Shown: one piece after another, positions 33,571-41,649 of the stretch
Numbering within the stretch: the first letter of the stretch is position 1
Layout: each line of letters starts with the position of its first letter
NCBI GenBank assembly: GCA_002364755.1
Contig: DEZI01000033.1
Location: forward strand, 1-64,000
DNA from: Stenotrophomonas maltophilia
GTDB lineage: Bacteria; Pseudomonadota; Gammaproteobacteria; Xanthomonadales; Xanthomonadaceae
Reading direction: 5' to 3'
DNA: 64,000 nt
Translations under genes and position numbers: made by a program
Notes under the pieces: model-generated
The model's input: the letters and a program-made list of their open reading frames with translations, nothing else
The model's database searches: none
What the model was told of the DNA's origin: nothing

Positions 33571-34952
33571 GGAGCCGCCGGCAGCGTGATGGATTTGACG
33601 TTGACGAATTCCTTCAAGCCTTCGGGGCCATGCTCGCGGCCGTAGCCGGAGGCCTTTACGCCGCCGAAGGGCAGGGCGGGGCTGGCCACGTTGAAGGTGT
33701 TGATGCACACCATGCCGGTATCGAAGTAGGTGGTCGCCAGTTCGCGGGCGCGCTTCACATCGCGGCTGAAGATGCCGCCGCCCAGGCCGTAGCGGCTGTC
33801 GTTGGCGATGCGCATGGCGTCAGCATCGTCCTTGGCTTTGATGATGGCCGCTGCCGGGCCGAACAGCTCGTCCTCGTAGGCGACCTGGCCCGGTTCAACA
33901 TCGGCCAGCACCGTGGCCGGGTAGAAAGCGCCGGTGCGGTCAGGGATCTCGCCACCGACCACCAGGCGCGCGCCCTGGGCCACGCTCTTGCTGACCTGCT
34001 CGTGCAGTTGGTCACGCTGGGCCTTGGATACCATCGGGCCCAGCTGGGTGTTCGCATCGTTGGGATCGCCCATGCGGATCGCTGCAAACTGCTTGGCGTA
34101 GGCGTCGACGAAGGCGTCGTAATTCTTTTCGGTCACGATGAAGCGCTTGGCATTGACGCAGGTCTGGCCGTTGTTGAACAGGCGGCCCTTGACGCAGGTC
34201 TTCACTGCCAGCTCCAGGTCGGCGTCGTCCAGCACCAGGTAGGCATCGTTGGAGCCAAGTTCGAGCATGGTCTTCTTCAGCGCCTTGCCAGCCTTCTCGG
34301 CCACGGTGCGGCCGGCCTTTTCGCTGCCGGTGAGGGTTACAGCGCGCACCAGGTCGTGGTCGATGATGGCATCGGACTGCTCGTGGCTGATGAGCAGCAC
34401 GCTGAACAGGCCCTTCGGCAGGCCGGCCTCCTCGTACAGGTCGCGCAGGAACAGGCCGCTGCCGGTGCAGCTTTCGGCATGCTTGAGCAGGACGCCGTTA
34501 CCGGCCATGAGGCTGGCGATGGAGTAACGCACGGCCTGGTAGGCCGGGAAGTTCCACGGCTGGATGCCGTACACCACGCCGATGGGCTGGTGGGTGACGA
34601 TGCCGATGCCATTGGCCGAGGGGCGCTCTTCATCGGCGAGCACCTTCGGGCCCTGCTCGGCGGTGTACTTGCAGATGGCCACGCACAGGTCCACCTCGCT
34701 GCGGCTGTCACCGATCAGCTTGCCGACCTCGTCGGTCATCAGCTGGGCGAACGCTTCCTTCTTTTCTTCCAGCTTGCGGGCGATGGCGGTCATCACTTCA
34801 GCGCGCTCTTCCAGGCTGCGCAGGCGCCACTGCAGGAATGCTTCGTGGCAGGTCTTTACGGTGTCTGCTGCCTCGGCGTCGGACATGTACGCGTAGGTGT
34901 GCAGCACCTGTTCGGTCAGCGGGTTGATGGTCTTGATCGGGTGATCGCTCAT
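33567..34952 (-). CDS. NAD(P)-dependent succinate-semialdehyde dehydrogenase (Sad/YneI-like)
   Basis: 461 residues, the length of the YneI/Sad subgroup. Aldehyde dehydrogenase motifs: PWNFPAYQAVR (about residues 135-145), the nucleotide-site VTLTGSEKAGR, the general base in MLELGSNDAYLVLDDADL (about 233-250) and the catalytic cysteine in NNGQTCVNAKR (about 267). The C-terminal PFGGVKASGYGREHG is typical. Substrate is probably succinate semialdehyde or a similar short semialdehyde. The start ATG 34952 follows the upstream gene by 37 bp; the 4-bp overlap with the flavoprotein gene indicates coupling. Confidence 0.9.
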   Translation of the reverse strand: MSDHPIKTINPLTEQVLHTYAYMSDAEAADTVKTCHEAFLQWRLRSLEERAEVMTAIARKLEEKKEAFAQLMTDEVGKLIGDSRSEVDLCVAICKYTAEQGPKVLADEERPSANGIGIVTHQPIGVVYGIQPWNFPAYQAVRYSIASLMAGNGVLLKHAESCTGSGLFLRDLYEEAGLPKGLFSVLLISHEQSDAIIDHDLVRAVTLTGSEKAGRTVAEKAGKALKKTMLELGSNDAYLVLDDADLELAVKTCVKGRLFNNGQTCVNAKRFIVTEKNYDAFVDAYAKQFAAIRMGDPNDANTQLGPMVSKAQRDQLHEQVSKSVAQGARLVVGGEIPDRTGAFYPATVLADVEPGQVAYEDELFGPAAAIIKAKDDADAMRIANDSRYGLGGGIFSRDVKRARELATTYFDTGMVCINTFNVASPALPFGGVKASGYGREHGPEGLKEFVNVKSITLPAAP

Positions 34953-34989
34953 GGGGGAGGTTGCCTTGGGGAGGAATGGAGGGGTGGTT

Positions 34990-35751
34990 TCAGCCGTAGC
35001 GGCGACGATGGCGGCGCAACTTGCCCTGCACGTGGTGCAGGGCCTTGAGCACTTCATCGCGCCAGCCATCGGCCGGCAGTTCGCGCACGGCCGAATGGGC
35101 CGCGCAGACATACGGGGTGCCGGCCCAGCGCTCGGCCAATGCACGCGCCCAGCGCTCGAACGCGTCTGCGGCGCCGGCCCGGGGCTGCAGTGCGCGCGAC
35201 AGCGTGGGGTGGAATTTCAAGCCGGACTGCGGCAACCACTTGCCAAGGGTGCCCGGCGCGGCCAGCACGCTGAGGGTGTCGTCAACATGGACAATCCCGC
35301 TGCGGCGGTGACGGACCAGGACTGAGCTGGCATGCACGTTGTCGTCGGCTGGTACCAGCTCCAGGCCGGCGGGAACGGTGAAATCGAGGTCATCGGCGAA
35401 GTCGGCCTGGGTCTCCACGTCTTCGATCACGTGTGGGTCCCACGGCAGGTGCGGTGCCTGTTGCAGATGACGACGCGTGCCGATCAGGCGGGCAGCAGGC
35501 AGCAGCCGGTGCAGGGGCTCGCAGTGCAGGGTATGGAACGGATGCACGTTGATGATGGCGTCCACCAGCGCGCCGCCGGCGGTCAGGCCCAGCAGGGCCT
35601 GGCGCTGGGCTTCGGTGGGGGTGTAGCTGTCCAGGACCAGGAAGCGGCCATTGCCGCGGCGCACGACGGAGAGCTGCGTGCCTACGTCGAGCAGGCCGGC
35701 CACCTTGAAGGTGCCGCGCAGGTTCCAGAAATCATTGGCGAGTTGCTGCAT
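34990..35751 (-). CDS. Metallo-beta-lactamase-fold-like protein
   Basis: 253 residues. N-terminal VGTQLSVVRRGNGRFLVLDSYTPTEAQRQAL and INVHPFHTLHCEPLHRLLP are reminiscent of the beta-lactamase-fold proteins (HPFH in place of the usual HxHxDH), then VHASSVLVRHRRSGIVHVDDTLSVL. The degenerate metal motif means that hydrolase activity is uncertain; some members of this group are non-hydrolytic. First gene of the operon with the semialdehyde dehydrogenase and flavoprotein. The start was set at the ATG 35751; a GTG at 35760 is also possible. Confidence 0.65.
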   Translation of the reverse strand: MQQLANDFWNLRGTFKVAGLLDVGTQLSVVRRGNGRFLVLDSYTPTEAQRQALLGLTAGGALVDAIINVHPFHTLHCEPLHRLLPAARLIGTRRHLQQAPHLPWDPHVIEDVETQADFADDLDFTVPAGLELVPADDNVHASSVLVRHRRSGIVHVDDTLSVLAAPGTLGKWLPQSGLKFHPTLSRALQPRAGAADAFERWARALAERWAGTPYVCAAHSAVRELPADGWRDEVLKALHHVQGKLRRHRRRYG

Positions 35752-35763
35752 CGGGATCACATG

Positions 35764-36220
35764 GCGCGGCTATGTGGCCGTCGCGGGTGGTTGGGCGGGG
35801 GCTCTGATCGTGCGGAGGCGGCTATTGCAGCGGCGTGAAAGCGGGTGATGGGGGTGTCAGGGGTGCTTGGGGGCCTCACCGTGCCTGGATATGCGGCGCT
35901 GAAAGATCCCGCATAAGCTCACTCTGAACCGCAGGGAGTGTGACTGCCACATCGATGCAGACCGAGGGTGTTCGCGCATGTAACTGTGCACGAGGATCCG
36001 CATCTCCTGCTCATCCGTGCGGGCATTCGGTACCTGCGCCAGGGCGCGCCGGTGCGTTCAGCGACTGCCGCGCTTTGGATGTGCTACCCGTGCCTCAGTG
36101 TTCGCTGGTTCACACATTCAGCATGCCGCCGCTACGTGCGCCATCCCTCTCCACCTGCCCCTCAACCCACCTATGCCATCATCCCGCCAGAACCGCAGTA
36201 CCCAACAAGGCTGAGCACGC
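35764..36220. other. Intergenic region upstream of effector, no gene recognised
   Basis: About 455 bp between divergent genes. All frames lack a signal peptide, ribosome binding site or domain-like sequence. In particular there is no immunity-type lipoprotein here, though that is the usual position of one for the effector starting at 36221. Confidence 0.55.
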
Positions 36221-37147
36221 ATGGAGCAGGCAACACGCTACACGGTGACCGTTTTCCTGGCTGCGCCGGGCACTCCGCTGAACAGCGGGGGCATTTCCCC
36301 GCGCGGGCAGATGTATCTGCAGGTTGCCGAGGGCGAGGACACCCACAGCTACGGCTTCGCGCCGCCGCGGCTGCCGCCCGGTGAAACCGCGAAGGGCGTG
36401 CAGTACGCCCAGGTCCGCCACGATGATGCCGACGAGCACGTGGACCCGTATTACAGCCGCACGCTGGAAATCACCGCCGAGCATTACGGCTGCCTGCGCG
36501 ATTTTGCGGAGGAACCGGCCGAGTTCGGATTCGATGTCGACCGCCCGGCCACCATCAACCGCTGCAGCGATTTCGTCTGGGCCGCGCTGAACTACGCGGG
36601 CCTGCACCGGCTGCCGGCGCCGCTGGATGGTGGCAGTGATCTGGGTGAGTTCGCGGTGCTGTTCAACCTGCCGGAAATCCAGTGCATTGCTGCACCGTTC
36701 CCGGACAGCGATCTGAATGCCGAAAGCCATCACCCGATGCCCGAACGCGAGGCCGAGCATCATCGCCAGGGCGACCGTGCGGAAGGCGAGCCGCCGCCGA
36801 GCCCGATGGAAGTGGCCGGCACGCTGCTGGATCCCTCGCATCCCGACCACCGGTTGTTCGCACAGCTGATCCAGAAGGTGGCCGAGCTGGATGCCGCGCA
36901 TGGCCGCACGTTTGATGACAGCAGCCAGCGCATCAGCGCCAGCCTGCTGGTACTGGCCAAACAGAACAATCTTTCGCGCGTGGACCACGTGCTGTTGAGC
37001 CGATCGACCCGCGATGCGCATGCGGCCGAGAGCATCTTCATCGTGCAGGGCGACCGTGACGACCCCGCGCATCGCCGTGCCAGCATCCCCACCGAGGTGG
37101 CGGCGCAGACCGATGTGGCCGATTCGCTGCGGTTGAAGGAGCAGTGA
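36221..37147 (+). CDS. X-T4SS effector: cysteine-hydrolase-like domain plus XVIPCD
   Basis: 308 residues. The N-terminal domain (1-165) is paralogous to that of the effector at 39423: YTVTVFLAAPGTPLNSGG, VDPYYSRTLEI, and RCSDFVWAALNYAG with Cys115 in the place of the putative nucleophile. At the position of His30 in the paralogue this protein has Gln30 (GQMYL against GHMYL). The C-terminal half (about 200-308) is an XVIPCD: LIQKVAELDAAHGRTFDDSSQRIS, RVDHVLLSR, IFIVQGDRDDPAHRRAS. Probably a peptidoglycan amidase/peptidase-type toxin by analogy with NlpC/P60-like effectors, but the histidine change raises doubt about activity or points to a different catalytic residue. No adjacent immunity gene. 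Confidence 0.85.
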   Translation: MEQATRYTVTVFLAAPGTPLNSGGISPRGQMYLQVAEGEDTHSYGFAPPRLPPGETAKGVQYAQVRHDDADEHVDPYYSRTLEITAEHYGCLRDFAEEPAEFGFDVDRPATINRCSDFVWAALNYAGLHRLPAPLDGGSDLGEFAVLFNLPEIQCIAAPFPDSDLNAESHHPMPEREAEHHRQGDRAEGEPPPSPMEVAGTLLDPSHPDHRLFAQLIQKVAELDAAHGRTFDDSSQRISASLLVLAKQNNLSRVDHVLLSRSTRDAHAAESIFIVQGDRDDPAHRRASIPTEVAAQTDVADSLRLKEQ

Positions 37148-37315
37148 GGCCGGGCATCTGCCACGCAGGGTTTGGGCGCACGCCACGGCCCCCAGCTGCT
37201 ACCATTGCCCCGCTACCCAGCCAGCCCACCCCGTGCAGACAGGTGCGGGGGCGGGCCGTCGCAGAACGGCCCAGCGAGCCAGGACACCCTCCCGTGCCCT
37301 TTCAAGGATGCTCGC

Positions 37316-38458
37316 ATGACCCGTCTTTCCGTTTTCCGCTCGGCCGCACTGGCCGTTGCCATCTCGCTCAGCGTCGGCGCCCCGGCGGCGTTTGCCGATA
37401 ACGCGGCCGCTGCAACCGCGGCCAGCACCTCGGTGCAGCGCCAGGCGATTGCCCAAGGCCTGTACGAGCTGGCCTACAGCCCCTCCCAGAACGCCGTTTT
37501 CGTGGCCTCGTCCGGTGGCTTCGGCGACAACGCCGGCCCGGCCCAGGTGCTGCGCCTGGACCCGGCGACGCTGGCCGTGCAGACCCGCATTCCGCTGGAG
37601 CGCAAGGGCTTTGGCGTGGTGCTGGATGACGCGCACAACCGCCTGTACGTGGGCAACACCGTGGACACCTCGGTGACCGTGGTCGACACCGCCAACAACA
37701 AGGCCATCGGCACCGTGCAGCTGATGGAAAAGAAGGTGGGCAAGGATGGCAAGGCCGGCTACACCCATGACCTGCGCGAGCTGGTGGTCGATAGCGCCGC
37801 CAATCGCCTGTACGTCACCGGCCATTCCGGCGAGGGCAGCGTGCTGTTCGTGGTGGATACCACCACGCTGAAGCTCATCGATACCATCCCGGGGCTAGGC
37901 AAGGCCAAGGCGCCGGGCCTGGCGCTGGATACGGCCAACAAGCGCGTCTACACCAGCAACCTGCTGGCCGACCTGGTGGTGGTGGGCACCGATTCGAAGA
38001 AGGTGGTGGCCCAGCACAAGATCGCCGCCGAGCAGCCGATGAACATCGCGCTGGACCCGGACGGCAAGCGCCTGTTCGTGACCGACCAGGGCTCGGAGAT
38101 GATCCGCAACTACGTGACCAAGAGCAGCGAGGGCTTCGTCAGCAAGCACCCGGGCCAGCGCGTGCTTGTGCTTGACCGCAGCACCGGCAAGGAACTGGCG
38201 AGCATCCCCACCGATGCCGGCCCGCTGGGCATCCTGCTGGATGCACCGCGCAAGCGCCTGTACGTGACCAATCGCGAAGGCGGCACGGTGACCGCCTATG
38301 ACAGCGCCAGCTACAAGAAGGTCGCCACCTATGCGGTGCCGACCCACCCGAACAGCCTGGCGCTGGATGCGAAGAACAACGTGCTGTTCGTGAGCATCAA
38401 GAACGGTGAGAAGGACTCCAAGGGCGCCGAAGAGAGCGTAGCGCGCATCCAGCTGTGA
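37316..38458 (+). CDS. YncE-like seven-bladed beta-propeller protein, periplasmic
   Basis: 380 residues with a signal peptide (ending near PAAFADN, residue 28). Repeated blade motifs: VVLDDAHNRLYVGN, LVVDSAANRLYVTGH, LALDTANKRVYTSN, IALDPDGKRLFVTD, ILLDAPRKRLYVTN and LALDAKNNVLFVSI, matching the YVTN/YncE propeller pattern. The family is periplasmic; E. coli YncE is iron-repressed (Fur), and binds DNA in vitro, but the physiological role is unsettled. ATG 37316 chosen from the signal peptide. No Fur box was recognised upstream. Followed by four palindromic repeats. Confidence 0.88.
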   Translation: MTRLSVFRSAALAVAISLSVGAPAAFADNAAAATAASTSVQRQAIAQGLYELAYSPSQNAVFVASSGGFGDNAGPAQVLRLDPATLAVQTRIPLERKGFGVVLDDAHNRLYVGNTVDTSVTVVDTANNKAIGTVQLMEKKVGKDGKAGYTHDLRELVVDSAANRLYVTGHSGEGSVLFVVDTTTLKLIDTIPGLGKAKAPGLALDTANKRVYTSNLLADLVVVGTDSKKVVAQHKIAAEQPMNIALDPDGKRLFVTDQGSEMIRNYVTKSSEGFVSKHPGQRVLVLDRSTGKELASIPTDAGPLGILLDAPRKRLYVTNREGGTVTAYDSASYKKVATYAVPTHPNSLALDAKNNVLFVSIKNGEKDSKGAEESVARIQL

Positions 38459-38465
38459 TGTGACC

Positions 38466-38595
38466 GGTAGCGCCGGGCCATGCCCGGCGAAAGCAGAAAC
38501 GGTAGCGCCGGGCCATGCCCGGCGAAAGCAGAAACGGTAGCGCCGGGCCATGCCCGGCGAAGGCAGAAACGGTAGGGCCGGGCCATGCCCGGCGG
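38466..38595. repeat. Tandem SMAG-type repeats, 35-bp period
   Basis: Four head-to-tail copies of GGTAGCGCCGGGCCATGCC + CGGCGAAAGCAGAAAC starting at 38466, 38501, 38536 and 38571 (the last truncated after the hairpin). All are in the same orientation, unlike the paired elements elsewhere. Confidence 0.88.
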
Positions 38596-38766
38596 CTGTT
38601 CGCCTGAAAAGGCGGGTTGCAGACCCTGCCTCTTCTCTGCCCGGCCGGCCGCCGCCAAACCGTGGCCCCGGTCACCCTTCAGGTATGCCCTTCAGGCGCG
38701 TTCACAGGCCCATGCGAAGATGCTGCCCTCGGCCTGGCTACTCGCTGGCACGGCCTCAAAGGAGTG

Positions 38767-39423
38767 ATGACCGCACCCATGGACGCCGTGATACCCAACC
38801 CCGCTTTGCCCCGCCTGCGCGTGGCCGTAATGGCCATGGGCCTGTTGATGCTGCTGGGCTGCACAGCGCCGCCGCCAGAGCCTAAGGTGCTGACCGCGGA
38901 CGAGGCCGCCGCACGCACGGTGGTGCCGCTGACCCGCCCCATTGCGCTCGACAAGGGGGGGCAGGTAGCGGATGTGGAATTTGAACTGCCGCCGGCGGCG
39001 GAGGGCGAAGTGCCGGTCTTGACGGTGGGCCTGCGTGTGTGGGCTGAAGACGCAAAGGCTGCCTTGGCTGATGAAAAGCGGATAGCGGAACGCGACCTGC
39101 CGACGCAAGTGCATATGTACGCCATGGGATCCGGGGGAGCTGTAGAAGTACCGCTGACCTATACCCAGAAGGATATGCGCAGTGACGCGAACGTTGGCCC
39201 AGATGGTTCAGTGCCTCATACCACCGCATTGGGTGCGGTGAGCGGATTGCGCCAGGCCGGGCTGCTGCAAGGAAATCGGGTCTATATCTACCGCAATTTT
39301 GCAGAATGGCGACCTTCCGTTCCGGGTAGGTATCGATTGACGATCAAGCTAACCGAAGAGCGGCCAGAGCTCGCAGGGCTCGCCTCCGAACTTGTGATTG
39401 GATACCCAATGAGGCCGAAGTGA
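38767..39423 (+). CDS. Lipoprotein, immunity protein of the adjacent effector
   Basis: 218 residues. Lipoprotein signal with lipobox MLLGC (about residue 37). The mature domain is mainly beta: VVPLTRPIALDKGGQVADVEFELP, PVLTVGLRVWAED, and the C-terminal PGRYRLTIKLTEERPELAGLASELVIGY that is shared with the orphan lipoprotein at 31502. The TGA stop overlaps the effector ATG at 39423 (TGATG), the typical immunity-effector coupling of X-T4SS loci. Periplasmic protection against a cell-wall-acting effector is inferred. Confidence 0.82.
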   Translation: MTAPMDAVIPNPALPRLRVAVMAMGLLMLLGCTAPPPEPKVLTADEAAARTVVPLTRPIALDKGGQVADVEFELPPAAEGEVPVLTVGLRVWAEDAKAALADEKRIAERDLPTQVHMYAMGSGGAVEVPLTYTQKDMRSDANVGPDGSVPHTTALGAVSGLRQAGLLQGNRVYIYRNFAEWRPSVPGRYRLTIKLTEERPELAGLASELVIGYPMRPK

Positions 39424-40436
39424 TGAACAAGGACGACCACTACACGCTCACGATTTACGTTGCGGCACCGGGAACGCCTCTGAATGGCGGCGGCAGCTCG
39501 CTGACCGGGCATATGTATCTAGTGACGCGGCATGGAGAAGAGACCGCGAGCTTCGGGTTGCAGCCTGATGCGGATGGTCGTGCGGTGAGCTGGATGGATG
39601 AGAAGCTGGGTGCCGTGCCAGCGGGCGTGTCCGGCCGGGACCTGAAGGACTACAAGGATCCCTACTACGCCCGCACGATGGAAATCAGCAAGGAGCAGTA
39701 CGACAAGATCCAGGAGTTTGGCGCCGATCCTTCGGCCCATGGTTTCGATATGAAGTACCACGCTGTTAGCAACAGCTGCACGGACTTCGCGTGGGCTGCA
39801 ATGAAGCATGCAGGCATCCATGATTCGAAGATTCTCGGCGTCATGGATTTCGAGGGTGACATCAAGCCAACCTACAACGTCAAGCCGATCCAGATGATCA
39901 AACCGCCGTTCCCGGACAGCGATCTGAACACCGAACACTTCAACGAGATGCCCGCGCAGAACTGGCGCCAGAAGATCCTCTCGGAAAACGAAGCGCCGAC
40001 GCTTTCACCCGAACGTGCGGTAGCGTCGGGAGGTACGGATGCCCGCCACAGCAACGACCCGCTCTTCTCACAGATCAACCAGGGCGTGGCCCGGCTGGAT
40101 GCAGAGGCAGGCCGCACGCCTGATGCCACCAGCGAAAACGTCAGCGCCAGCCTCTACGCACTGGCCAAGGCCAATGACATCACCCGGGTCGACCATGTGC
40201 TGCTGAGTGAACGCACCGCGCAGGCCGATGCGGCGCAGAACATCTTCATCGTGCAGGGCGAGCGCAACGACCCCGCGCACCTGCGTGCCAGCATGGCCAC
40301 CGCGGTGGCGGCGCAGACGCCGGCGGATGCTTCGTTCGAACGTGCGGAGCAGCTGACGCAGGCGGCGCAGGTGCGTACCCAGGAAGAGCAGCAGCACCGC
40401 CAGGTGCAGGAGCAATCCGGGCCGCGCATGGTGTAG
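39423..40436 (+). CDS. X-T4SS effector: cysteine-hydrolase-like domain plus XVIPCD
   Basis: 337 residues. N-terminal domain (1-175) with GHMYL (His30) and NSCTDFAWAAMKHAG (Cys119); the order His before Cys suits permuted NlpC/P60-like amidases or LRAT-like enzymes. XVIPCD at about 217-337: INQGVARLDAEAGRTPDATSENVSASLYALAK, RVDHVLLSERTAQ, NIFIVQGERNDPAHLRASMATAVAAQT and a Gln-rich tail. The N-terminal domain is a paralogue of the one at 36221. Start ATG 39423 (a GTG at 39420 is possible). It overlaps the immunity gene by one base. Biological role: interbacterial toxin, probably acting on the cell wall; the substrate is inferred. Confidence 0.88.
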   Translation: MNKDDHYTLTIYVAAPGTPLNGGGSSLTGHMYLVTRHGEETASFGLQPDADGRAVSWMDEKLGAVPAGVSGRDLKDYKDPYYARTMEISKEQYDKIQEFGADPSAHGFDMKYHAVSNSCTDFAWAAMKHAGIHDSKILGVMDFEGDIKPTYNVKPIQMIKPPFPDSDLNTEHFNEMPAQNWRQKILSENEAPTLSPERAVASGGTDARHSNDPLFSQINQGVARLDAEAGRTPDATSENVSASLYALAKANDITRVDHVLLSERTAQADAAQNIFIVQGERNDPAHLRASMATAVAAQTPADASFERAEQLTQAAQVRTQEEQQHRQVQEQSGPRMV

Positions 40437-40448
40437 CAGCCCGCGAGA

Positions 40449-40856
40449 TCAGCCCAGGCGGTGCGCCGGGTTCTGCTGCTGTTCCTGCTCGCGCGCCTGC
40501 TGTCCCGGCTGCAGGCCCATGGCCGGCTGCTGCAGGGCGATGCCCAGCTTCTGCAGCGACTGTTCGGCCGGGGTCTGTGCAGCTTCGGCGGTGGGCAGCA
40601 TGGCGCGCAGGTGGGCCGGGTTGGCCGGGTCGCCCTGCACCACGAAGATGTTGTGGCCGGCCGGATGCTGAGCGGTGGCGTTGCTGACAACCACGTGGTC
40701 GGCCCGTTCCAGGCCCTGTTCGCGCGCCTTCACAGTGAGGCTGGCGGTCATGTTCTCGCTGGTCGCGTCGAAGGCACGGCCGTGCTTCTCGTCCAGAGCC
40801 GCCACACCCTGGCGGATCTGCTGGTGGAGGCTGTAGTCGGGATGGTCAGGGTTCAT
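40449..40856 (-). CDS. Stand-alone XVIPCD protein
   Basis: 135 residues made only of a secretion domain: HPDYSLHQQIRQGVAALDEKHGRAFDATSENMTASLT, RADHVVVSN, NIFVVQGDPANPAHLRAMLPTAEAAQT, and a Gln-rich tail (about residues 110-135). No toxin domain precedes the XVIPCD; the frame is open upstream but antisense to another gene and not protein-like. It could be the remnant of a truncated effector, a T4SS-delivered partner or adaptor, or a competitor for the T4SS coupling ATPase. It is convergent with the effector gene at 39423, 12 bp between stops. The ATG at 40856 is assigned from the first Met of the conserved motif. Confidence 0.8.
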   Translation of the reverse strand: MNPDHPDYSLHQQIRQGVAALDEKHGRAFDATSENMTASLTVKAREQGLERADHVVVSNATAQHPAGHNIFVVQGDPANPAHLRAMLPTAEAAQTPAEQSLQKLGIALQQPAMGLQPGQQAREQEQQQNPAHRLG

Positions 40857-41012
40857 CGCTGTGCTCCGTGCGGCCGCGGGTGGGGGCCCCAAGTGTAGAA
40901 CGGGCGGCGGCTGCGCCGGAAATGCCTTTGTTGCTAGCCTGCAGGGCGGGGGATGCAGGGGATGGCGTCCGTGATGACCATGAATGGACGAAGGCGGATT
41001 GGGGCAATGGGG

Positions 41013-41468
41013 ATGAAACAGAAGAGCGGGACGCTGGCGCCGTGGCTGGCGGCGGTGCTGATGGCCTGCAGCCAGGGCGTGGCGGCGCAGGACGCGGCGC
41101 AAGGTGTGCCGGTGGGCGATGCCGATCCGAGTTGTCCTTCGCAGGATTTCGCCCAGTTCCTGCGCTATTTCACTGATCTGGCCGATGACCGCGTGCGCGT
41201 GCGTTACACCAGCGATCCGCTGGAATACGAGGCGCCGGCATACGGCGCCAGTGGCGAAGGCGAGGCCGTCACCGAACTGAGCCGGGAGGCGGGCCCTCGC
41301 CGCTTCAGGCGCCTGCGGGTGACCACGCTGCGGGCAACCCCGTCCATCATGCCGCTGGCCGATGGGGGCCAGCAGGTGCGCCTGGGCGATGACGCGCAGG
41401 CAGAGCAGTACACCTTTGCGCGCCGCTATGGCTGCTGGATGCTGACCGGGGTGCGCCGCTCCGGGTAG
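41013..41468 (+). CDS. Secreted protein of unknown function
   Basis: 151 residues with a signal peptide (LAAVLMACSQGVAAQ) and a mature domain containing DPSCPSQDFAQFLRYFTDLADDRVRVRYTSDPLEY and CWMLTGVRRSG. The spacing of two cysteines suggests a disulfide. Several in-frame ATGs lie upstream (40953-41007); 41013 was chosen because it gives a normal n-region. The stop TAG belongs to a GTAG palindrome. I do not recognise the family; a NTF2-like or DUF-type periplasmic protein is possible. Confidence 0.6.
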   Translation: MKQKSGTLAPWLAAVLMACSQGVAAQDAAQGVPVGDADPSCPSQDFAQFLRYFTDLADDRVRVRYTSDPLEYEAPAYGASGEGEAVTELSREAGPRRFRRLRVTTLRATPSIMPLADGGQQVRLGDDAQAEQYTFARRYGCWMLTGVRRSG

Positions 41469-41532
41469 CTGCCAACGCTGGTTGGCACGAAGAGGGCGCT
41501 GGCGCGCCATGCCAACCAGGTTTGGCAACTAC
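41465..41532. repeat. SMAG-type repeat pair (GCCAACC class)
   Basis: GTAG at 41465-41468, arms GCCAACGCTGGTTGGCAC and GCCAACCAGGTTTGGCA, closing ACTAC at 41532. It supplies the stop codon of the upstream gene. Confidence 0.75.
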
Positions 41533-41649
41533 CGGAGGCAGCTCTGCGCGCCGTCTGTGCACACGATGTCACGGTCGGGGCCCATTCCCTCACGCCGGCT
41601 ATCGGTGGGCCCGCCAAGAATAGAAGCCCCCTTCCCCACAGGAGCTGCC

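Noticed and set aside
35940..36384. Possible immunity gene upstream of the effector at 36221
   Set aside because: No signal peptide or lipobox and no beta-rich domain as in the known immunity lipoproteins; part overlaps the effector in another frame.
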